64,000 bases of DNA from Lepidodermella squamata (Eukaryota > Gastrotricha), in NCBI GenBank assembly GCA_047495785.1, contig JBLDXI010000017.1:1922001-1986000 (forward strand). The letters run 5' to 3'. The notes under the pieces were generated by a model. That model saw nothing but the letters and a program-made list of their open reading frames with translations. It did not search any database and was not told the origin of the DNA. The translations under genes and the position numbers were made by a program. Position 1 is the first letter of the stretch. Each line of letters opens with the position of its first letter. Below, piece by piece: positions 55,653 through 64,000 of this stretch.

Positions 55653-56087
55653 GCACCGCTGCTCTGGCCTCCGTCTATTCAGCCATCACTACAGAGCAAT
55701 AAGCATCACCGGCCGGTATCGCTCCCTCTCCTCTTTCATTCCTTGGATGAATAGCATCCATTCATCTCCTTTGCCTTCGAGCTTTCACTTAAATTGAAAT
55801 GCTCTCTATTCACGATTTTTTGAATCTCCCAGCAATCAGGAGGAACTTTAAGCTAGGAAGATACATGCTTCCATCGGCCAACGGCAAACGCTCCATATTT
55901 ACAAGTTTTTCAATAACTATGTGAAGTTATGAAACGATTCGGCAGAAACGAAAAGCAGCACCATAAATGCAAGCAAATAATAAAAAGCAATTTGCGAATA
56001 ATTATGACACGTGAATATGCAAATAAATGTTTTGGTTGCATTAACTTTCACAATCAAACGCGGTTGAGATTCTCATCCTATCTAGTT
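55653..56087. other. Spacer with U4 copy 3 upstream region
   Basis: Between the start of the methyltransferase-like gene and U4 copy 3. Only the U4 upstream element was recognised. Confidence 0.45.
56011..56023 (+). promoter_or_regulatory. Putative proximal sequence element of U4 copy 3
   Basis: GTGAATATGCAAA, identical to the element of copy 1 and preceded in both by CAC; core TATGCAAA starts 72 bp before the U4 5' end. Confidence 0.55.
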
Positions 56088-56231
56088 AGCTTTGCGCAGT
56101 GGCAGTTCCATACTCAGTGAGGTGCAAACCGAGAGGTGGAAATTGCTAATTGAAAACTACCCCAATTACCCGCTCTGAGGACCTACGGGTCCGCTGTAGC
56201 ACTTTCTGGAGCCCCACAAGGGGCTTTTGAA
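56088..56231 (+). ncRNA. U4 spliceosomal snRNA, copy 3
   Basis: 144 bp identical to copies 1 and 2. Lies on the plus strand between the methyltransferase-like gene and the stop codon of the bHLH-PAS gene. With the presumed Sm site ACTTTCTGG followed by the GC-rich 3' hairpin, structure is complete. Confidence 0.93.
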
Positions 56232-56412
56232 TTAACAAAAAATGCTAATGGCGGAGAAATCGCGACTGGTGTATGTTTCTTAGATCTTCAGGTCTCGATC
56301 AGGCTCGGATCTTGGTTTTTTGATAAGCCTTCAATAATCAAATTGTTAGTTTTATTTGGATGAGAACCGTTCACTAAAATACAAATGAACAGGATTTTAT
56401 CTGCTGAGTCTG

Positions 56413-57678
56413 TTAAATTGGTGAATTGTCATAATTGGTTGATGACGAATGTGGAGGAGTGCCCAATATTCGAAGCGCCGGTCCTGTCTCATTGCTTTTT
56501 CCAATAGCCTGAACTTGATTTACATTGAGTGACGTATTGCCACCAGCTTGATTGCTAGGCATAAAGGCTGCTGACTGGAAGTAGGTCGGATTGATATGCG
56601 TGACCGATGGATAGTGCTTGCACACGATAAATAAAACTTTCCTAGTGAGCGGGTTCACAATTGGGGTAATTTTTACGTCGAAAATCGTCGAGCCTACGAA
56701 GCCGTGTTGAGCAGTCGCTTGCAATCCATTAATTACACGCTGTTCTGTCGTTGCGCCGCTAGCGATTGCGTCAAGATATTCAGAAAGTTGCGAGTCGAAA
56801 GCTTCGTTATAAATTGATTCCAAAAAATTCGGCACAGTCGAAAAATCCTGAGGCCATTTCCAGCCTAAATAGAACGTCAAACGATGATCTGCATAAGTGA
56901 CAGAATAGTTTGGCGCGTCAAGTTTGTGACGAGTCGTGAAATGATCGGAAATCGACTCAGCCAACCCCGCCTCCCGAATCAATTGAGCTGCAGCTACGAA
57001 GCAATTGCCGTTTTTAAGGTGGCCGCTTATTCGAAATTGTTGATATTTGCCAGGCACGTTATTCGATCTGATTTTGCAATATACTTCGCTACTTGTCGCG
57101 TTTTCTGCATCACATCGCAGTGATTCCGGAGCTGATGTGACTGTATAGTGGAACATTTGCGAATCTTCAGGATGAATGAATTCGTTAACCGATGGCGAAG
57201 ACAGCCAATCATGTGCAGAAAAGCCAGTGAGACTCCAGACGGAATTTGTAACGGCCAATACTTTGCCGTTCGGAATTCGAATCGAAAACATGAAACAATC
57301 GCAAGCTTTCAGCATCAAACCCTGAAATTCGTTGTCGGAGGTGAAAAGCGGCCGGTTGATTGCGGCGTTAAACGGCGGCTGAGACTCAAGGAATTCGATT
57401 GTTTTCTCTAAAATCGCCAGTTTTTTCGGTCGCCGATCGCTACTGGAATGCTGGTCGTCTATGTAATTCTGATCGAGCTGTAGACACCTTGGAACGTACT
57501 GCCCCAACATTTGCACGTATTTTGTGAATTTCATCCGTCGGCATTGCTCGACCTCGCGATGTGTTCTTCGCCGGCGCTCCGTTAACGGGTCGATGTCGCC
57601 GTAGTCTTCTGGTGGTTCAAATTTCGCACTATTTGAATCAAAGTCGTCAAGCGAACTGTGACCTCTTATATCCTCCAT
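56413..57678 (-). CDS. bHLH-PAS transcription factor, ARNT/cycle-like
   Basis: Single exon, 421 aa. The basic helix-loop-helix lies at about 33-100: RRRRTHREVEQCRRMKF with the His-x-Glu-x-Glu and Arg-Arg positions that contact an E-box, then helix 2 ending KKLAILEKTIEFLE. PAS-A is at about 115-235 (LKACDCFMFSIRIPNGKVLAV, FIHPEDSQMF) and PAS-B at about 255-370 (ending KVLFIVCKHYPSV). The basic region is closest in style to class II partners such as ARNT or BMAL, which dimerise with other bHLH-PAS proteins in the nucleus. There is no long C-terminal transactivation domain. It is intronless although most neighbours are not, and its helix 1-loop is extended by about 15 residues. Confidence 0.8.
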   Translation of the reverse strand: MEDIRGHSSLDDFDSNSAKFEPPEDYGDIDPLTERRRRTHREVEQCRRMKFTKYVQMLGQYVPRCLQLDQNYIDDQHSSSDRRPKKLAILEKTIEFLESQPPFNAAINRPLFTSDNEFQGLMLKACDCFMFSIRIPNGKVLAVTNSVWSLTGFSAHDWLSSPSVNEFIHPEDSQMFHYTVTSAPESLRCDAENATSSEVYCKIRSNNVPGKYQQFRISGHLKNGNCFVAAAQLIREAGLAESISDHFTTRHKLDAPNYSVTYADHRLTFYLGWKWPQDFSTVPNFLESIYNEAFDSQLSEYLDAIASGATTEQRVINGLQATAQHGFVGSTIFDVKITPIVNPLTRKVLFIVCKHYPSVTHINPTYFQSAAFMPSNQAGGNTSLNVNQVQAIGKSNETGPALRILGTPPHSSSTNYDNSPI

Positions 57679-57914
57679 TGAATGCGTCGATATTTGAGGT
57701 TAAAATAGTATGTGTGTCCAATTCAACGAGATGTTGTAACCTTTACGCTGATAACACATGAGCATTGAACTTGGTGAAATGCACTTGTGTAAAATAATAG
57801 TAGACGTAAACAACACACATATATCAAGCTTTTTAAAAAAAGTATAAAACCCTATACCACTAAAACTATGTGTATTGTCATCTTTATACAAGTCGTAACA
57901 GTTTTAAATAATAA
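57679..57914. promoter_or_regulatory. Divergent promoter region with TATA box
   Basis: GTATAAAAC at 57840-57848 is a good TATA box for the plus-strand frame starting at 57915, about 70 bp downstream. The same spacer is the upstream region of the bHLH-PAS gene. Confidence 0.4.
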
Positions 57915-58184
57915 ATGGTTCAATGGGGCATTGTTCCACTTCAGGATCGCAAGCTGAACTTTGATCCCATCCAAGTTTTGAATGAACAGGAAAGAAAGAT
58001 ATCAGCAGCCAATAATAGGATTAACAGTTCTATTGCTTTAATGACTGCCGGCCGATTGAGAAGAAGATTCAACAAATGCTTTAGATTTGCTTCACTGTTT
58101 TCGCTATCCTTTTCGCTAACTAGTATATTTGCTTTCCTTCAAATCCGGACTATCGCGAATACAGGTCTGATCTTGTCCATTTGA
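57915..58184 (+). CDS. Candidate small protein with C-terminal membrane segment
   Basis: Open frame of 89 aa starting MVQWGIVPLQDRK. The middle is a polar, helix-prone stretch (LNEQERKISAANNRINSSI) and a basic cluster (GRLRRRF), followed by a hydrophobic end (FASLFSLSFSLTSIFAFLQI) that could be a tail anchor. A TATA box sits about 70 bp upstream and AATAAA near 58414 downstream. A GTAAGT just beyond the stop might be a donor, in which case further exons exist that I could not find. No family recognised. Confidence 0.35.
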   Translation: MVQWGIVPLQDRKLNFDPIQVLNEQERKISAANNRINSSIALMTAGRLRRRFNKCFRFASLFSLSFSLTSIFAFLQIRTIANTGLILSI

Positions 58185-58954
58185 TTGTAAGTAGTTCAAC
58201 GCCCGTCTGCCCGTAAAAAGGTCGTGAACATCATTGGCCTAACGTTAGGCGAAAAGAAATAGGGCGAATTTAACATTGAGATTCAGGAGGGCGACAAAGC
58301 TTGGCCTTAACGTTTACCGTTTTGCGCCCTTTTTCGCCTACAGGCATTCTGTGTTTTTACTGTTGCATGGAGAATTTTCGTTCGATGTAGCCCTTATTCG
58401 AAATAATGGCTTCAATAAAAGAGACAAAACGGATAGTTGGTCTTGGTTTTTGTAAGATTATAAGGCTGCCTGGATTTATATAAATAAATTGTTGAATAAA
58501 TTAGACGAAGGCAATGAGATTTAGCGTAAAATCTCTAAAAAATACACAAAAAACGCAGCCAAGCCGCAAATATTGTCGTGTATTCGAGGTGGTCTGTAGC
58601 TAAGCGTGACTTGAAACCAATTTTTCTACGACATTTGAATTAATCATCGAAATACTTTGTGGCGTCACGAGTAGGTGAAACACACGATTAAGCTGTGTAA
58701 TTTGTTTACTAACCGTTGTCGTGAAGAAAATACACGCAGTACTCAATGGTAAAAAACACAGCTCATATGACGTTCGAATAGCTTGAGATGATAATATCAA
58801 CCGCCTACTCAAAAATATCATCAAGCCGCGCTAACGCGAAGTTTCTCATTGCACGAAGGTGCCGGCTATATAATAGACAGCGAGTTGAAACAAAGATCAA
58901 TGTTATCAAAATACAATTACAGAATTCTCATAATTTCCTATCTTTCGTTTTAGA
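58185..58954. promoter_or_regulatory. Intergenic and promoter of the astacin-like gene
   Basis: TATATAATA at 58867-58875 lies about 80 bp before the start codon and is a plausible TATA box. TTTCGTTTTAG directly before the ATG looks like a splice acceptor, so a 5' UTR intron or trans-splicing is possible. Confidence 0.45.
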
Positions 58955-61900
58955 ATGATTTTGTTAACTAAGTCAATTTACACCGTTTGCCTCTTGCCAA
59001 TATTGGCAACTGCAGTTCTCAGTCAAGAAGCATCAGACAATGACCTTTGGCCCCCGGCTGGGCTGAGGGATGAATGGATTACCACCTGCAATTTCCGTAA
59101 CTCATCGCCCTGTAAGGTGTTCTTCAACTACGCCCGCGGGGCCCAGAACGTATTTGCTGTCCAGGCGGAAGATACCGGCAGCGAAGGTCGATCGATGCCG
59201 ACTATTAGATTCATCGCAACCGGAAGACAGATGAAAGGCGTCGCAAGGTACGGATCGAAGTACCTCATCCCTTCGCCCTTCAGCCCGGTCAAAGCTCTGT
59301 GCGTTTCATTTCGCTACCGTCTAACGGGCGATGCCTCACTTGGCCTTGTTGAGCAACCTCAAGGTGGACGCGAGAACACTTTTTGGAAGGACCTGGGTGG
59401 CAATCCGAACATCAAGAAGGGCGAGTGGCACTTTCACACCAGCCAGATCACTCAAAACCGGCCTGTAAAATTGATTTTCAACGCCATCGTGAACAGCGCT
59501 GGCGGTCAAGTTGCCCTGGCCGATATCTATCTCTACAACTACACCTGCACGACAAAGGATGGAGATAGCTTTGTACCTTACACCGGTGCGAGCCGTGCTT
59601 TGAGTGATGCTCCTTACTGGGCACCTATTCCGAATCCCGTGATTCCATATGAAATTCAAGGCGGCTTCACAGCGACGCAACGATCGATGATCATGCGCTT
59701 CTTCACTGATGCTTTCGCCAAAACCTGCGTCCGTTTTGTCGCCCGCACTTCCGAAGCCAACTACATGAACTTCATCAAGGTGGATCCTGGAAGCGGCTGC
59801 TCGGCTGATTTAGGAAGTGTTGGTCAGACAAAGGTTACCCTCGAAGATGACTGCTTTGACCAGGGTTATTGGAATATTGCCCACATGATTATGCACGGTC
59901 TCGGTCTTCGACATGAGCATGTCCGGCCTGATCGTGACAACTTTGTCCGAGTTAACACTGCTAACATCGATCCGACAAAAGTTGCTCAGTTCACCCGACG
60001 TGATTCTTGGAATCCAGCGGTTCTGAAGGTGCAATACGATTACAATTCGGTGAGCTAAACTACAAGAAAAAGTTGCTCTTTAATGTCTAGTTTTTATTTC
60101 ATACAGATCATGCACTTCTTCAGAGACCAGTATTCGAGCAATGGCTACAACACCATTGAGAAGAAGGATGATTCTGAATTCGATCTGTCAAACAGACAAG
60201 GTCCAACAAATCTGGATTTCCAAAAGATTGCCGCTGTTTATTGCAACGGCGTTGTCAAGCCTGGTAGCACCCCAGCTCCTCAGCCAGTTACGACCACAAC
60301 CGTTAGGCCATCAACCAGCAACCTCACCCCATGCACTTCGACAAGCACCCTCGAGCGTCCTTCGGGTCAGATTACGAACGACGTCATCCCCGGTGGAACC
60401 TATCGAAACGGTGAGAATTGTGGCTGGCTGCTCAAAGCTCCTCAGGGCAAACTTATCACCGCGCGTGTGACCATGTTGGATATTGAGGACTCTTCTCGTT
60501 GCAGCAAAGACGTTCTAACGATTTATGACGGAGATGCCTGGGATACTGCCCCTGTCATTGCTCAGCTTTGCGGTAACAGCCGACCCCTTGAAAATTACAC
60601 CTCAACTGCTGAGAACTTACTCGTTGTTCTATTTACTGACGACAACATCCAAGCTCGAGGATTCCAGATTGCCTATCAGGTTATCAGCAAAACTCCTGAT
60701 ACTGGGCCCTCGGCTGATGCATCCCTGTCTCCAGCTGACTGTAATTTCGAGCAATCTACCTGCGGTTGGGCGCAAGCTAGTACCGACCTGAAGTGGAACC
60801 GCAAAAAGTTGACTGGCCAGATTGATGACGACCACTCGACTTCTTCTACTGGCGGATCTTACGTCGCGATTGATTCAGCCACCGCAACTGCTCCGAATCA
60901 GTTTGGCGTTATTCGATCGAGCCGCATTCAGTGGTCTGATGGTTATGCCTGCTTTTCGTTCTGGTATCGCATTGCCGGTGCTGCGAGTAACATCAGACTT
61001 CAGGTCTTCTACGCAACTAATACGGGCGATCTTAACAAGCTGTGGGATGCTGATGATGCAGCCAATGCTCCAGTCAAAGCTGCTTCAACTAGAACTTGGC
61101 AGCAGGCTTCAATGCGCGTTTACGACATCGATGCCGATTTTTACAGGCTCAATATCAACGCCACTGTTAGGAATAACGCTGTTCGTGGTGGCATTGCCGT
61201 AGACGATATCGTCTTGACCCAGCAGGAATGCGATGCTGACTTACCTCCCCCAATCGATGACGGCTCATCAAATGTTCCGGATACCACTCCGCCCACAACT
61301 CAGCCATCACCCGTTGTCACAGGATCGCCATCAAGCAGTTCTAGCTATTCTTGCGATTTCGAGAATAATTTCTGTAGATGGAGCAATGCGTCCATTGGCG
61401 CTGATTCAAACTGGATCAGATTCGCTGGACGCTCTACTGCGGGATCTCAGTACGGTGTTCAGGTCGATCGCACCAAGGGAACCCCGAGTGGTAGATACTT
61501 ATTGCTGAACAGCTTCCCGAACACCAAGAGAACTGCAAGAGTCGAAACCAGTATTCCTGCTAACTCTGGTTTCAAATGCTTCGAGCTCTACTACATGATG
61601 TATGGTGAGCATCTTGGTCGCGTCCGAATTTTAGCTCGAACTGGAGATGGAGCCGACAGTGAAATGCTGCTCTACGAAGCTAGCGGTAACAAGAATAACA
61701 AATGGACCCTAGCTCAGGCCTCGGTTGACGGCCTTCTCCAGGCTTACACATTGGTTGTTGAGGGCTACACGACCGGCCAAACCGACGGCGATGTTGGCGT
61801 TGACGACTTCGTACTCCGTGCTAACGACTGCTATTCTCCTCCTCTTCAGGACGTGGCTACTACCACACCTTATATGACTCCTGATTATGAGTTCATGTGC

Positions 61901-62989
61901 GATTTCGAGGACAACGCTTTCTGCGCCAAGGCTCTTCGTCTTCAAAACGACGGAACAGCTGATTTGCAATTCAGAACTGCCCAGGGAGCGACGACAGGAG
62001 GTCCAACTACGGATCACTCTCAGGGTAACGCTAGGGGTCGTTATGGTTTGGCTAGCGGCGGGTTCAACGGTGCTACATCGATGTTGCGGACGAAAAATCT
62101 TAGTCAGGACCAAGCAACTTGCATGACGTTCTGGTACTTCATGGGCAACAATGACGCTGGAGGTATTAACGTGTCTGTGATCGACCGTGACGGTGAGCGT
62201 CCAATCTATCAAATTTCGTCGAGCAACCGTTTCACTGGCTCTTGGATCAATCCACAAGTCCCGGTTTCTCGAACAAACGGCCAGTTTGCTATCAAATTCA
62301 CCGCTATTTCAGGTGGAAGCAGATCAGTCATCGCTATCGACGATATCGAGATGGGCCGCAATTCCAAATGCACCCCACTCAGCCGCTCCGGTTCAGCCCT
62401 TCTTCCTCCTGGGCAACGTCGTAAGCGTCAATCTTCTCAAATCGACTGTCGATTCGGTAACAACGACTTCTGCGACTGGACTAACAATGGAAAATGGCAA
62501 GCAGTTACAACTTCTGCTCAGGTTGAGACCAGCGGGCCTGATGATCGCTTCGCGCACGTCACCAGTGGTCGTCTCATTGTTTCAGCCAACAACGCTCGTA
62601 CACTGCCTGGGGCACCGTCCGCAGATCTGACGTCGAACTTGACTGGCATTCTGACTTCACCTACAGTCAATAACATCCCGAGGTCTTGCTTCCGGTTTTA
62701 CTACAAACTCAGTGGATGGTACCGTGCTTTACCCATGGATACCCTTACTGTCTACATTCGCAGCGCTGCAAATGCCAATCGACGCCGCATTATCGCCTCG
62801 CTTTCGGCGTCTCAGTCGCCCCTCCGCGATTCTATGGACGAATGGATCGAACAGCGTTTCACTGTTTTCGAGCCCCAAAGCTACCAAGTCATCCTGGAAG
62901 GCACTACTGGTGACTCTTGGATCGGCACTCTCGCCGTTGACGACATCCAGCTGAAGTCGAGCCCTTGCCCGAGTGCTACCTTCCGTTGA
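58955..62989 (+). CDS. MAM-astacin-CUB-MAM4 protein with an inactivated protease domain
   Basis: Exons 58955-60049 and 60107-62989 (intron 57 bp, phase 0, between YDYNS and IMHFF); 1,325 aa. Order: signal peptide 1-23; MAM-like domain about 45-200; astacin domain about 205-415; CUB about 437-555; MAM at about 576-735, 782-942, 963-1120 and 1146-1320. The zinc motif reads HMIMHGLGLRHEH (H310, H314, H320), so zinc ligands stay but the catalytic Glu of HExxH is Met311. The Met-turn reads SIMHFF, where the Tyr zinc ligand of SxMHY is Phe. A propeptide-like region is replaced by the N-terminal MAM. RRKR near 1138, between the last two MAM domains, is a likely furin site. Probably secreted and non-proteolytic, perhaps a binding or decoy protein. 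Confidence 0.88.
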
Positions 62990-63719
62990 AAATCGCTAAA
63001 ATATCTTTCTAATTGCTGTAATTTGTCCGATTTATTAGATTCTTACTCAATGATGATGATTTTTCAATAATAAAACATGTGACTTTGTAAGGCTTGCATG
63101 GCTTTGAGCATGAATCAATTGCTGCATTGGAGAAACTCGAGATTGTCGGCCCATTAGGAATTGCATGGGCGCATCGCACTTACCATAAAATTACTATGCT
63201 TTTAATTCGATGGGTTTGATCAGATCAGCTATTTGAATAAAGCAATCGTGCATTTGACTGCAGGCGATTCTGCCGTCCTAGTAATATAGGGTTTTCGTTC
63301 TTCGAATTGTAAATCATGTAGGTCAAACAGGGCCTTACATTATCTCTTGAGATCCAAATGAAAATGGCATGATGAGGGGGAAGTTTGTACACCATTATCA
63401 GATTCTAATATCTTTGAATTTAGCGTAACACCCCGCCACAAAACGGCAAAAGTGAGAAATTGCCAGAAGTGAGCGGAGAGAGAAAAATCTTGTGGTGGCG
63501 CTACATGTTAACATAATAGATGTGCTCTACATACAAATGCAGTGCTTGGACATGCATCCAGGAATATGCTGAGAAAAAAATCGCCCGCACTGTAAAATGC
63601 GTTGGCTGAAGGAGTGCTACATCTATGTTGATTCATTGTTCAAGCTAAAGCCAAAGCGGAAACATTTAAAGACAGCATCTTGAAATGTCTTTCTATCATT
63701 TATTTGTTTAGCCAAAATT
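62990..63719. other. Intergenic, 3' flank and upstream region
   Basis: About 730 bp. AATAAA near 63067 probably serves the astacin-like gene. No other feature was supported before the start at 63720. Confidence 0.45.
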
Positions 63720-64000
63720 ATGACAGTATTGAAGACAGCTATCCACTTTGCAGCTCTCGTTCAAATCGCTATTTTAGCAGACAGTGCAGAGAAGTTGGTA
63801 CCTCCACCGGATGCTAAGCCAACGGCGAGCTGTTCAACTCTTAACTGTTTAGATTGGGAACAGACTTACGGCTGGGATGAAAGCGAGGACACAGAAGGCG
63901 CGGAAAGATTCGGCTATTTCCGAGTTACCGATCCTTCAAATGAGCAAATCATCTCGAAAAAGATCGAGGTGATACAGGATCCAGATTTAACCGCGGCATG
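63720..64000 (+). CDS. Secreted protein, 5' part only, possibly MAM-like
   Basis: The frame is open from the ATG at 63720 to the window edge (93 codons). Residues 1-21 form a signal peptide (HFAALVQIAILADSAE). The mature start is Pro/Lys-rich, then SCSTLNCLDWEQTYGWDES resembles the first strand of a MAM domain (C....C.W.). It lies in the same orientation as the MAM-rich astacin-like gene, 730 bp downstream, so a tandem relationship is possible. The remainder of the gene is outside the window. Confidence 0.6.
   Translation, partial: MTVLKTAIHFAALVQIAILADSAEKLVPPPDAKPTASCSTLNCLDWEQTYGWDESEDTEGAERFGYFRVTDPSNEQIISKKIEVIQDPDLTAA

Overview
The window is animal nuclear DNA. Coding regions are split by very short spliceosomal introns, mostly 46-60 bp with GT..AG ends and a weak acceptor tract. 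Genes lie close together on both strands with short UTRs, and the products are typically metazoan: sushi/CUB/MAM proteins, rhodopsin-like GPCRs, a Cys-loop channel, tetraspanins, an astacin-like protein, C1GalT, a bHLH-PAS factor and METTL24-like methyltransferases. Three U4 snRNA genes and one tRNA-Thr are present. The compact structure suggests an invertebrate with a reduced genome. A larvacean-type tunicate is one candidate, but the sequence alone does not settle this. Exon coordinates below were derived by hand from splice signals, phase continuity and domain homology.

Layout. 1-9.6 kb: secreted or membrane complement-like proteins (MAM-CUB-MAM, two sushi genes), a tandem dynein-light-chain protein, a short spliced secreted-peptide gene that is easily missed (6789-7062) and SNAPC3. 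9.7-11.5 kb: decayed transposons (a non-LTR RT fragment ending in a GA microsatellite, and a DDE transposase). 12-17.2 kb: two tandem tetraspanins and a small acidic protein. 17.6 kb: tRNA-Thr(UGT). 17.8-20.8 kb: two core-1 galactosyltransferase-like genes, one catalytically degraded. 21.1-26.0 kb: U4 copy 1, a Cys-loop channel with an unusual pore, and a six-sushi plus CUB protein. 26.4-27.3 kb: a young foldback transposon with a broken OTU-protease-like segment. 29.5-52.4 kb: ten class-A-like GPCR genes, eight of them (all on the minus strand) forming one divergent family, plus a segmental duplication with a truncated neighbour and U4 copy 2. 53.7-63 kb: a fused tandem METTL24-like protein, U4 copy 3, a bHLH-PAS factor, a small membrane-peptide candidate, and a large MAM-astacin-CUB-MAM4 protein that has lost the catalytic Glu. 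A further secreted protein runs off the right end.

How the genes relate. There is no single pathway. SNAPC3 is a subunit of the factor that would transcribe the three U4 genes, which share a short motif about 72 bp upstream. The extracellular sushi/CUB/MAM genes and the galactosyltransferases all concern secreted or surface glycoproteins. The receptor cluster looks like a lineage-specific expansion made by tandem duplication.
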